Assembly (NCBI GenBank): GCA_035573655.1
Contig: DATMAC010000017.1
Coordinates: 1 to 10,294, forward strand
Origin: Thermoflexus sp035573655
GTDB taxonomy: Bacteria; Chloroflexota; Anaerolineae; Thermoflexales; Thermoflexaceae
Direction: 5' to 3'
Length of the DNA: 10,294 nt
The translations under genes were made by a program, and so were the position numbers. Positions 1 through 6,784 of this stretch are shown piece after piece (positions within the stretch are counted from its first letter, which is position 1; each line of letters opens with the position of its first letter). The notes below the pieces were generated by a model that saw only the letters and a list, made by a program, of their open reading frames with translations, ran no database searches and was not told where the DNA came from.

Positions 1-35
1 CTCCTCCCCACGGCCCAACGGGCCGTGGGGAGGAG
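1..35 (-). terminator. Perfect 16-bp hairpin downstream of the PLP-enzyme gene, candidate terminator
   Basis: Positions 1-16 and 20-35 are exact reverse complements (arm CTCCTCCCCACGGCCC, loop AAC). The structure lies 48 bases past the stop of the minus-strand gene at 84-1328, where a transcription terminator is expected. A second small hairpin (TGGGG 49-53, loop TCCTT, CCCCA 59-63) lies between the stop and the large stem. For a minus-strand transcript the U-tract would lie left of position 1, outside the window, so intrinsic termination cannot be confirmed. It may also serve a gene arriving from the left. Confidence 0.55.
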
Positions 36-83
36 GGATGAAGGAGGATGGGGTCCTTCCCCACGGACAGTCAGAGCCCGTTT

Positions 84-1328
84 TCAGACCCTCTCTAAGG
101 CCTCGAGGAACCGATCGATCTCCTCCAGGGTGTTGTAATGCAGCGCCCCGACCCGGATCAATCCCCCCTGCCCTTCCAGGCCCAGGCGTTCGGTCACCCC
201 CAGCGCGTAGAAATTCCCATCCCACACGTAGATCCCCTCTCGCCCCAGCGCCGCAGCGATCTCCCGGGGATGCCGCCCGCGGACCCGGAAGGAGACCGTG
301 GGCACTCGCTCCGCCCATCGCGCCATGGTCCGGATCCCATAGATGGTGACGCCGGGGATCTCCTCCAATCCTTCCAACAGCCGGGCGCAGAGGGCTTGCT
401 CGTGCGCCCGGATTCGCTCCATCGCCGCGCGGAGGGCGGCGCGGCGGGAAGGATCAGTGGGGCTACCGAAACGCCGCCCGAGATCGGCCAGATAGTCCAC
501 CGCCGCAATCAGCCCGGCCAGCCCCTCGTGGTTCTGGGTCCCGGTTTCGAAGGCCTCCGGCGGCCGATCCGGGGCCGGGCGCACTTTATACGGCCGGAGG
601 GCCATCAGGCGGTCCGCGCGGCCGTAGAGGAAGCCGACGTGGGGGCCGAAGAACTTATACGCGGAACAGACCAGGAAATCGCAGCCCAACTCTTGCACAT
701 CGATGAACAGATGGGGCGCGGCGTGTACCGCGTCCACGTAGACCCACGCGCCGACCGCGTGGGCCATCTCCACGATCCGGCGCACCGGGTTCACGGTGCC
801 CAGGGCGTTCGAGGCGTAGCCCACGGCCACCAAGCGGGTGCGCTCGGAGAGCGCCCGAGCGAACCCCTCCAGATCCAACGTGCCGTCCTCGGGGTGGAAG
901 TCCACCCAGCGGATGACCGCCCCCCGTTCTTCCAGCGCCAACCACGGCGCCACGTTCGCATCGTGGTCGAGCCGGGTGACGACGATCTCATCTCCCGGCC
1001 GGATCATCCGCCCGATCGCCCGGCTGATTTGGAACGTGAGGGTGGTCATATTGGGCCCGAAGACGATCTCCTCCGGGGTGGCGCCGATCAAATCCGCGGC
1101 GGCCTGCCGGGCCGCGGCGACGAGCGCATCGACCCGTTGGCTGGTGGGGAAGGCACCGTGGGTGTTGGCGTTGGCCTCGATCATCGCCGTGGCCATCGCT
1201 TCGATCACCCGACGGGGAACCTGGGATCCTCCCGGTCCGTCCAGGAACACCGGCGGCCGTCCTTCTACCTCCCGCCCCAGGGCGGGGAACTCGGATCGGA
1301 TCTCCCAAACCCACTCCGCGGTGCGCAT
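84..1328 (-). CDS. PLP-dependent cysteine desulfurase-like / class V aminotransferase family protein
   Basis: A 414-residue fold-type I PLP enzyme that resembles the cysteine desulfurase-like (VC1184-type, TIGR01976) group. Visible landmarks are the N-terminal FLDGPGGSQVP (about 28-38), the LDHDANVAPW segment (120-129), DAVHAAPH (199-206), where the aspartate would contact the PLP ring nitrogen, and SAYKFFGPHVG (222-232), where K225 is the likely Schiff-base lysine. The C-terminal domain runs from about 290 and ends with GGLIRVGALHYNT. The loop that carries the catalytic cysteine in SufS/IscS-type desulfurases has none here (GIYVWDGNFYALG), so true desulfurase activity is doubtful and the substrate is unknown. 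The start ATG has AGGAG six bases upstream. The gene is divergent from the cas operon and is probably ordinary cytoplasmic metabolism that flanks the defence locus. Confidence 0.9.
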   Translation of the reverse strand: MRTAEWVWEIRSEFPALGREVEGRPPVFLDGPGGSQVPRRVIEAMATAMIEANANTHGAFPTSQRVDALVAAARQAAADLIGATPEEIVFGPNMTTLTFQISRAIGRMIRPGDEIVVTRLDHDANVAPWLALEERGAVIRWVDFHPEDGTLDLEGFARALSERTRLVAVGYASNALGTVNPVRRIVEMAHAVGAWVYVDAVHAAPHLFIDVQELGCDFLVCSAYKFFGPHVGFLYGRADRLMALRPYKVRPAPDRPPEAFETGTQNHEGLAGLIAAVDYLADLGRRFGSPTDPSRRAALRAAMERIRAHEQALCARLLEGLEEIPGVTIYGIRTMARWAERVPTVSFRVRGRHPREIAAALGREGIYVWDGNFYALGVTERLGLEGQGGLIRVGALHYNTLEEIDRFLEALERV

Positions 1329-1364
1329 CGATCTCTCCTAATACGAGGGACATACGGTGCTTGA

Positions 1365-1394
1365 ATTTTACACTCCAGGGCTTTTCAGAGTCAG
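1365..1394 (-). promoter_or_regulatory. Candidate promoter for the PLP-enzyme gene
   Basis: On the minus strand, TAAAAT (1370-1365) matches five of six bases of the -10 consensus. CTGACT (1394-1389) matches four of six of the -35 consensus, at an 18-base spacing. They sit 37 bases or more upstream of the start codon at 1328. A 7-bp inverted repeat, TCCAGGG (1374-1380) and CCCTGGA (1396-1402), overlaps the spacer and the -35 region and could bind a regulator. Read by eye only. Confidence 0.35.
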
Positions 1395-1455
1395 TCCCTG
1401 GAATCCCCAAACCCATGTTGGCATCCTGGAAACCCCTGTCTACGCCTTGGATCAC

Positions 1456-1491
1456 CTGCTCGGATGCAAGCGTTATGCTAAACTATCCGAT
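1456..1491 (+). promoter_or_regulatory. Candidate extended -10 promoter of the WYL-cas operon
   Basis: TGCTAAACT at 1476-1484 reads as an extended -10 (TGn plus TAAACT, four of six matches). The sequence 17 bases upstream, around 1456-1461, is a poor -35, which is common when the -10 is extended. Transcription would begin near 1491, with a leader of about 74 bases before the WYL start. This AT-richer patch in a GC-rich region is the most promoter-like place between the divergent genes. TATGCT at 1474-1479 is an alternative -10. Confidence 0.35.
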
Positions 1492-1508
1492 AGGATTGTC
1501 TAACAATC
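1483..1508 (+). promoter_or_regulatory. Two abutting small palindromes at the predicted start of transcription, candidate operator
   Basis: CTATC-C-GATAG (1483-1493) is followed directly by GATTGT-CTA-ACAATC (1494-1508). Both are perfect inverted repeats, with 5-bp and 6-bp arms. They overlap the end of the predicted -10 and the expected transcription start, a usual place for a repressor site. The adjacent WYL protein is the natural candidate to bind here; that is inference. Confidence 0.4.
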
Positions 1509-1564
1509 GAGTGGCCTGACGGAAACGATTAGCTGGGTTAGCTCCGAAGGAAAGGAAGGCCCTG

Positions 1565-2635
1565 ATGACCCGAGGTTCCAGGGAAAGCACGTGGCTGGTC
1601 CTCTCCCGATGTATGGCCATCATCCGGCGGGTCCAGCGTGGACCGGCCACGTGGAGGGATTTGGTCGAAGCCGTCCGCCAGGCGGTCGGCGAGGAGGCCT
1701 ACGGCGCGGCGAGCGGGAAGGCCCTCCGCCGCCGGGTGGAGAACGACCTGGCCCGGATCCGGGAAAGACTGGGGGTGGAAATCCGATACTCCCGACAGGA
1801 GAGGGGATACGTCATCTACTCCCTGTGGATCCCGTTGTTGGATCTCCCCGATGAAGATCTCCGGACCATCGCCTGGTTGGGCCGCGTGTTTAACGAAGAG
1901 TCCCCCTATCACGATGAGGTCCACGCCCTCCTGGGACGCCTCACGTTCTATTTAGGCCCCCAGCGGGCGCCGGCCGTCGACCGGTATCGGCGGGGGCTGG
2001 AGATGGACCTGCGTCAGCGGGATCAGGATCGGATCTCGCCGGAGGTCATGTTCCGGCTGGAGCGGGCGGTGGCGGAAAAGCGATGGGTGGAGTTCGACTA
2101 CCTTTCGCCCCGGCATCCGGACCGCGTTCCCCGACGACATCGGGTGGCCCCGATACGGGTCTATTTCGATGCCAGCCGCGGCCATTACTATCTCTACGGC
2201 TGGTGTCGAAGCGTCTCGGGCCCCGAAGGAACAAGAGAGCACCGCGAGCACCGGTATTATCGGGTCGGCCGGATCCAGCGTCTGCGCGTCCTCCCCGACC
2301 TTGTGCCACCTGTGCTCCCCCGAGGCCGGTCCTATCCCGTGATCTACGAGCTGGCGCCCGAGATCGCCCGGATGGGCGTCACCCGCCACCCCGAAATCAC
2401 CGTGCACCAGGTGGAGCAGCGGGAAGACGGAAGCGCGCTCGTGCGAGGCGAAACCGATAACCTCTTCTGGGCCGTCCAGCGGCTCCTCCAGTATGGCCCC
2501 CTCTGCCGGGTCTTGGGCGGCGCGGAGCTCCTGGCGGAGATGCGGCGGGCCGTGGAAGAGATGTCCCGGTTGTACCTCGAGCCCGCGCCGGATGATCTCC
2601 CCCACAATTGTGGGGATGTCCTTGAGGTAAAGTGA
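1565..2635 (+). CDS. WYL-domain transcriptional regulator of the cas operon
   Basis: A 356-residue protein with the layout of WYL regulators. It has an N-terminal winged-helix-like DNA-binding region (about 10-85, with a basic ALRRRVENDLARIRERLG stretch), a linker, a WYL domain (about 160-245) and a WCX-like C-terminal dimerisation region (about 265-345). The WYL signature is recognisable as HYYLYGWC (207-214), followed by HRYYRVGRIQRLRVL. These domains sense small ligands or nucleic acids and often control defence loci. In Synechocystis a WYL protein beside the type I-D locus represses it (established knowledge). The start ATG follows GGAAGG (1554-1559). M17 is a possible later start. The stop overlaps a GTG of cas10d by four bases, so the regulator is co-transcribed with the effector genes. 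Repressor rather than activator is inferred from the Synechocystis case. Confidence 0.85.
   Translation: MTRGSRESTWLVLSRCMAIIRRVQRGPATWRDLVEAVRQAVGEEAYGAASGKALRRRVENDLARIRERLGVEIRYSRQERGYVIYSLWIPLLDLPDEDLRTIAWLGRVFNEESPYHDEVHALLGRLTFYLGPQRAPAVDRYRRGLEMDLRQRDQDRISPEVMFRLERAVAEKRWVEFDYLSPRHPDRVPRRHRVAPIRVYFDASRGHYYLYGWCRSVSGPEGTREHREHRYYRVGRIQRLRVLPDLVPPVLPRGRSYPVIYELAPEIARMGVTRHPEITVHQVEQREDGSALVRGETDNLFWAVQRLLQYGPLCRVLGGAELLAEMRRAVEEMSRLYLEPAPDDLPHNCGDVLEVK
2600..2615 (+). promoter_or_regulatory. Perfect 16-bp palindrome at the 3' end of the WYL gene, just before cas10d
   Basis: CCCCACAATTGTGGGG is fully self-complementary. It lies in the last codons of the WYL gene (encoding PHNCG), 16 bases before the first possible GTG start of cas10d and 58 bases before the second. 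As DNA it could be a dimeric protein site. As RNA it gives a 6-bp stem with an AATT loop that could affect cas10d translation. Its core shares ATTGT/ACAAT with the palindrome at 1494-1508, although the half-sites are arranged differently. Confidence 0.4.
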
Positions 2636-2673
2636 AAGCAAACAGGGGTTGGAAGCTCAAGGAGGGGAAAGCC

Positions 2674-5600
2674 GTGCTCACCCGCGATGACCTAAACGAA
2701 ATTCTGAATCAGTACATTGAGATCGTGATCCCTGCCATGCTCCAGCGGGGGTATCACTTGGTCCTGGTGAAGGGCGGGCCGGACTATCCGCATCTCGCCG
2801 AGCAATCCCACTTCACCCATATCGTCAACGGCGTCTTCGCCTTGGCCCGGCTCCTGGAGTTCGTCATCGAGCGGCAGGTGAACATCCCCCGCTTGGACGC
2901 ATCCGCCCTGCGGCAGGCCTTGGCGATGTACACGGTTCACGAGGTCCATAAAGACTCGAAGGCGGACCGGGCCGGGGCCTCGGAGTTCGACATCCCCCTG
3001 GAGCGGCTGCGGGAGGAGTATGAGGCGCTGGGGTTGGAGCGCTTCGCCGGCCCCCCGAACCTCCACCTGCTACGGGCCGCCAACGTCCACAAACGGAGCC
3101 CTCGCCAGGGGGATCTCCTGCTCAGCGGGGATCCCGAGGCCGGTTTCCTTTGGCTCCTGGTGCGCATCGCCGACGCGATGGCCTCCGCCCAGACGCCGGA
3201 GGAGGCCCTCCATTCCCTTTCCGGCTATCTGCCCCATCTCTCGCCGGTCTTCGTTCCCCAAAGCCCTCCCGGCCGGTTCAAGCTCTATCTCCATGAGCTC
3301 CGGGACGTGCGCGGCGTGCTGACCAACGCCATCCACCAAGCCGTCGCCCGGCAACTGGAGGACAAGCTGGATCTCTTTCCCCTCCTCTACTTCGCCACCG
3401 GCACGCTGTACATCGGTCCGACGAAGGTGAGCACCCAGGGGATCGATGACTTGATCCTTGCTGTGGCCGATCGAGTGCTCCAGTTGCTCGGCCGAGATGC
3501 CAGCCCGGAGGAGCTTTCGGATGCGATCCGCGAGGGACTGCGCAAGCAAAGGTTCGACTTCGAGCGCTACGTCTACGCCTTCGCCTCAGTGGAGGATTTA
3601 CTTCGAGTCGTTTACGAGGACACATTAACCGCCAAGCCCAACCCCAAAATGGCGATAGAGGAGATCGAGGACCTGACCGAAAAGCGCAAAGGGCTCCCCG
3701 CCGACTGGCGGGAAACCGTCGAAGAACGGTTGGGGATCCGCCTGTTGGATCCAAAAGAACACAAGGCGTTCAACGAACTGTGGTCCCTGGTGCATCGTTA
3801 CTTGCTCTACGTGGATGCGCTGCTGCGCGACCTGAACCCGGCCGAAGACCGTTTGGAGTGGCTCCTGCGGACCTTCGCCGTCCCCCAGCCCTATGCCGAC
3901 CACCTGCGTCGGGAGGCGGAGATCTGGGCGAAGGGTGGGATCGGCAAATACGTCCTGGTGATCGCCTATCACTTCCTGCGCGGCCCCGACTTCGCTGATC
4001 GGCCGGCCGAGACGCTCCCTCCCGCGGAGGTGCTGGGGCGGTTGCACCGGCGGGTGCTGGAGGCGATGCAACGGATCGACACGAACGCCGGCCGCCAGGC
4101 GGCCGTGGCGGAGCTGGGCCTGCAGCAGGATCTGGAAGCTTTCTTGCGTGAAACCTTGCGCCTCTCGTTCGCCCCGGCCACCCAGATGGGCGACGACGGC
4201 CTGGCCAGTTACATCCAGCCCAAACGAAAGGGGCACACCGGCAAGATCTGCTCCCTCTGCAATCGGTATAGCGAGTACGTTCAACCGCTGCGCACCGGCA
4301 TCCTGGACGATTTCGGGCGGGTCTTCTCCAACCGGGTGTTGCCCGGGGAGGAAGCGCCCCAGGGCAACCGCCTCTGGTGTCCCATCTGCCAGCTCGAAGC
4401 CATCCTGCGCAAGGCGGTGGGAATGGGCCTGCCCTCTGGAGCGGATTATAAGAACTCGCGTCGCATCTACCTTTATGTCCTGCCCACCTACTCGTTCACC
4501 CCGGAGCACATCCGCCTTTTCGAGCCGGTGCTCCGCTCCTTCCAACGTGTGACCAACTTGCCCGTGCGGGATTACGGGCGGGATCTCCCGGGCTTGCCCC
4601 GCCTTTGGCTGGAACACCGCACCCTTGATCCGCTCTGGATCGAGCGGGTGCAGGGAGTGCTGGAGCGCGAGGCGGAACGGATCGCCGCGTGGGGGGGGCG
4701 GAACTATGTGGGGGAGCGGATCTTTGCGGGATCCATCGAGGGCCAACCCCACTATTACCCTATCATCTGGGAAAAGGCTGCCCGGGGACAGGAGCGCGAG
4801 GATGAACGACTGGCCACCCGCACGGAGGCGTGGGCCAAGGCGCTCTTCGCGGCGGTCATCCTCAGCGGATTGACGGGTTGCAAGGTCTACGTCACAGAGC
4901 GCTTCTATCTGCCGATCGCCGACCCCGCGGACCTCAAGGCCACTATCACCCTGGACGGCCCGCCTCCGGCCCTGCGCGCGCTGCTGGGCGGGCGCGGCGA
5001 CGAGGTCACGCTCTCCGGACGAGAAACGGACGGACGGAGCGGCCTGGAGCAGGCGCTGGACCTGAGCGCTGCCCTGTGGGTGGTGACCACGGGCCTCCAG
5101 CCGGGCAAGGACAAGGACATATCGGCGCGGCTGGGGCGCTTGAACGTGGATCCCCTGGCCGGAGCGTACTTTTACAAAGAGTACGGCCGGGAGAACGATG
5201 GGCAGTCACCGGGCAGCCCCTTCGATATCGCTTGCGAGGTGCTGCTAAAAATCCAAGGAGGTGAACTAATGGACCTGGTGGAGAAGATCGCACGGAAATC
5301 TCTGGAGATCGCCATCCCCATCGGTGGGACTGGGCGGGGCAAGGCGCGGCGCTACGAGCTGATCTTCCGCGAGACGGTCTCGGCCATGCGCAAAGCCCAA
5401 GAGGCGATCCCGGAGATGCGGAAGGCCGCGCTGAGCGGAGCACAGCCATCGGAGCAGGCGATCGCCGAGCTGAAGCGGCTGACGGCCGGGGCCCTGCTCA
5501 AGGGGCTGGAGCGCCGTCAGGAAAGCGGCCGCGGTGAAATTTGGGTCCGCGCCCGGGGGGAGGACCTGAAACGCTTGGTGGGCGAGTTCGTGGACATCGT

Positions 5601-5778
5601 GGTGGATGAGCTCTATCTCGGCCGCGCCGACGGCAGCTTCGCCCGCTTCCTGCGCTTGGAGAACACCATCGCCGACGGGATCTACTATTACACGGATCGA
5701 CACCTCTCCCAAATGTGGGAGGAGGTCAAACAGCAGCGAGCGGATCAGAAACCCAATACCCCTTCGGAGGAGGCCTGA
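2674..5778 (+). CDS. cas10d: Type I-D CRISPR large subunit Cas10d (Csc3)
   Basis: Large subunit of the I-D effector complex, 1034 residues from the GTG at 2674. An in-frame GTG at 2632 would give 1048 and a four-base overlap with the WYL stop. I prefer 2674 because AAGGAGG (2659-2665) lies eight bases before it, while 2632 has only a close GAGGT. In the longer numbering, the N-terminal HD-like nuclease region shows H60/H63, VHEVHKD (102-108, in the place of the HDxGK motif of Cas10 proteins) and RIADAMAS (178-185). A four-cysteine zinc site is formed by CSLC (540-543) and CPIC (583-586). A palm-like region follows near 735-790. No GGDD cyclase motif is present, as expected for I-D. Residues 880-1048 form a helical small-subunit-like domain that can be translated separately. 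csc2 starts one base after the stop. Identification rests on architecture and neighbours. Confidence 0.9.
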   Translation: MLTRDDLNEILNQYIEIVIPAMLQRGYHLVLVKGGPDYPHLAEQSHFTHIVNGVFALARLLEFVIERQVNIPRLDASALRQALAMYTVHEVHKDSKADRAGASEFDIPLERLREEYEALGLERFAGPPNLHLLRAANVHKRSPRQGDLLLSGDPEAGFLWLLVRIADAMASAQTPEEALHSLSGYLPHLSPVFVPQSPPGRFKLYLHELRDVRGVLTNAIHQAVARQLEDKLDLFPLLYFATGTLYIGPTKVSTQGIDDLILAVADRVLQLLGRDASPEELSDAIREGLRKQRFDFERYVYAFASVEDLLRVVYEDTLTAKPNPKMAIEEIEDLTEKRKGLPADWRETVEERLGIRLLDPKEHKAFNELWSLVHRYLLYVDALLRDLNPAEDRLEWLLRTFAVPQPYADHLRREAEIWAKGGIGKYVLVIAYHFLRGPDFADRPAETLPPAEVLGRLHRRVLEAMQRIDTNAGRQAAVAELGLQQDLEAFLRETLRLSFAPATQMGDDGLASYIQPKRKGHTGKICSLCNRYSEYVQPLRTGILDDFGRVFSNRVLPGEEAPQGNRLWCPICQLEAILRKAVGMGLPSGADYKNSRRIYLYVLPTYSFTPEHIRLFEPVLRSFQRVTNLPVRDYGRDLPGLPRLWLEHRTLDPLWIERVQGVLEREAERIAAWGGRNYVGERIFAGSIEGQPHYYPIIWEKAARGQEREDERLATRTEAWAKALFAAVILSGLTGCKVYVTERFYLPIADPADLKATITLDGPPPALRALLGGRGDEVTLSGRETDGRSGLEQALDLSAALWVVTTGLQPGKDKDISARLGRLNVDPLAGAYFYKEYGRENDGQSPGSPFDIACEVLLKIQGGELMDLVEKIARKSLEIAIPIGGTGRGKARRYELIFRETVSAMRKAQEAIPEMRKAALSGAQPSEQAIAELKRLTAGALLKGLERRQESGRGEIWVRARGEDLKRLVGEFVDIVVDELYLGRADGSFARFLRLENTIADGIYYYTDRHLSQMWEEVKQQRADQKPNTPSEEA
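5255..5271 (+). promoter_or_regulatory. Internal ribosome binding site and ATG inside cas10d
   Basis: AAGGAGGTGA at 5255-5264 is a ten-base perfect complement to the 16S rRNA 3' end, the best Shine-Dalgarno in the window. It is followed by an in-frame ATG at 5269, seven bases after AAGGAGG. The surrounding codons (CTA AAA ATC CAA GGA GGT GAA CTA) are AT-rich and use the rare leucine codon CTA twice in a gene that otherwise prefers CTG and CTC. This suggests selection for the site rather than chance. Confidence 0.85.
5269..5778 (+). CDS. cas11d: Type I-D small subunit Cas11d, translated from within cas10d
   Basis: The in-frame ATG at residue 880 of Cas10d opens a 169-residue product that begins MDLVEKIARKSLEIAIP and shares the cas10d stop. 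It appears mostly alpha-helical, as expected for a Cas11 small subunit. Charged helical stretches (about 30-60 and 62-85) are followed by a VGEFVDIVVDELYLG segment and a LENTIADGIYYYTDR segment. In type I-D it is published that an independent small subunit is made from the 3' part of cas10d by internal initiation and lines the belly of the complex beside the Csc2 backbone. The near-perfect ribosome site at 5255-5264 says the same happens here. The stretch also forms the C-terminal domain of full-length Cas10d. That the separate product is made has not been shown from this sequence alone. Confidence 0.8.
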   Translation: MDLVEKIARKSLEIAIPIGGTGRGKARRYELIFRETVSAMRKAQEAIPEMRKAALSGAQPSEQAIAELKRLTAGALLKGLERRQESGRGEIWVRARGEDLKRLVGEFVDIVVDELYLGRADGSFARFLRLENTIADGIYYYTDRHLSQMWEEVKQQRADQKPNTPSEEA

Positions 5779-5779
5779 G

Positions 5780-6784
5780 ATGACGCTGGACAGCCTGAAA
5801 CCTTACGCGCACTATTTCGTCCCTCAAATCCCCCGCACCCCTACTAACCGTTACGCCAGCATCATCCTGTTGCGGGAGACCAAATCCTACGCCATCTTCA
5901 CCACCGAGGGCGGCGAGCAGCAGGACGTCGAACAGGTCCCGGCCGGGTTGCGCCACCCCGAGCCCATCACCCGCCTGGTGATGTTCAAGCGCAAACAGGT
6001 GGCCCCGGAGCGGCGCACCGGCAAGGCTCTGCTGCGCCAATACGGCATCTTCCCCTACGCCATCAAGGACGGCAAGGTCCTCTATGGCGAGGAGGCCCTG
6101 AAGGAGAAGGAACACTGGGACGACTGCTACCTCACCGAGGGCCTCTGCACGCACTGTCCCGACTGCCTGATCTACGGCTATGCCGCTATCGAGGCCGAGG
6201 GCTCCCGCAAGGCCCGCCTGATGACCGATACCTGCTTCACCATCCGCCCCTACGAGGTCATCCAGAAGCAGATCAAGTTCAACGTCATCGACGAGGCCAG
6301 GCACACCTCCGGCACCATCACCGAGTACGACTACACCACACCGGGCGTCTTCCTCCCCGCCGTGGAGACCACGGTGGACCTCACCGCCGATGAGTTCGTC
6401 TACGTCCTGGGCAACATCCTGCGCACCACCCGCTACGGTAAGGAGGGCAGCCGCCAGGGCTTCGTCCGCAACCACATCCTGGCCATCGCCTTCTCCGACG
6501 TGGAGCTCTTCTCCAACCTGGAATTCACCCAGGCCCTTTACGACGCCTTAGTGGACGCCGGGAAGGACCTGGCGAGCGATCCCCTCTCGCTGGCCGAGCT
6601 GCGGGAGTATGCCGACCAGGCGATCCGCACGCTCACCGCCGACCTGGCCGGCCGGCTCACGTTGGTGACGGGGCCGGAGCTGGAGGCCATCCTGGCGGAC
6701 GTGCGGGCGTTGAACCGGGATGAGACGCGCCTGGCTGAATTCCTGCGCCACCTGCACACGCAATCGGCATTGTTCACGGTGTAG
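5780..6784 (+). CDS. csc2: Type I-D backbone subunit Cas7 (Csc2)
   Basis: A 334-residue Cas7-family RRM protein that should polymerise along the crRNA as the backbone of the complex. The start ATG is set by AGGAGG (5768-5773) six bases upstream and lies one base after the cas10d stop; a longer open frame to the left overlaps cas10d and is not used. Csc2 features are the early YFVPQIPRTPTNRYASI stretch, a cysteine cluster C116, C123, C126, C129 (CYLTEGLCTHCPDC) that fits the zinc-binding insertion known in Csc2, and the RTTRYGKEGSRQGFVRNHI region (about 215-233), typical of the crRNA-binding face. The first two thirds use mostly C-ending codons (CGC for arginine, ATC, GTC), stronger than in neighbours, which fits a subunit needed in several copies. 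The stop codon lies inside a perfect hairpin. Confidence 0.93.
   Translation: MTLDSLKPYAHYFVPQIPRTPTNRYASIILLRETKSYAIFTTEGGEQQDVEQVPAGLRHPEPITRLVMFKRKQVAPERRTGKALLRQYGIFPYAIKDGKVLYGEEALKEKEHWDDCYLTEGLCTHCPDCLIYGYAAIEAEGSRKARLMTDTCFTIRPYEVIQKQIKFNVIDEARHTSGTITEYDYTTPGVFLPAVETTVDLTADEFVYVLGNILRTTRYGKEGSRQGFVRNHILAIAFSDVELFSNLEFTQALYDALVDAGKDLASDPLSLAELREYADQAIRTLTADLAGRLTLVTGPELEAILADVRALNRDETRLAEFLRHLHTQSALFTV

Noticed and set aside
138..1364. 408-residue plus-strand open frame opposite the PLP-enzyme gene
   Set aside because: Shadow frame of a high-GC gene: the encoded protein is low-complexity (Arg, Pro, Gly, His-rich) with no recognisable motif, while the minus strand encodes a clear family member.
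1529..1543. Short direct repeat TTAGCT-ggg-TTAGCT in the WYL leader
   Set aside because: Only six bases per copy and no third copy; it may be chance.
4170..4210. MGDDG in Cas10d as a GGDD cyclase motif
   Set aside because: It lies before the zinc-finger cysteines, lacks the GGDD pattern and is not in a palm-domain context; type I-D Cas10d is not expected to make cyclic oligoadenylate.
4691..4698. Eight-G run in cas10d as a phase-variation tract
   Set aside because: The frame is intact and encodes W-G-G-R. A single tract of this length in a GC-rich gene is not enough to claim variation.
3625..4752. 375-residue minus-strand open frame inside cas10d
   Set aside because: Antisense shadow caused by GC-rich codons; no motif and no ribosome site, and the plus frame is a coherent Cas10d.
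5606..5779. Leftward extension of the csc2 frame (58 codons)
   Set aside because: It overlaps the conserved end of cas10d/cas11d, has serine/arginine-rich nonsense composition, and the ATG at 5780 has a strong ribosome site and gives a normal Csc2 start.
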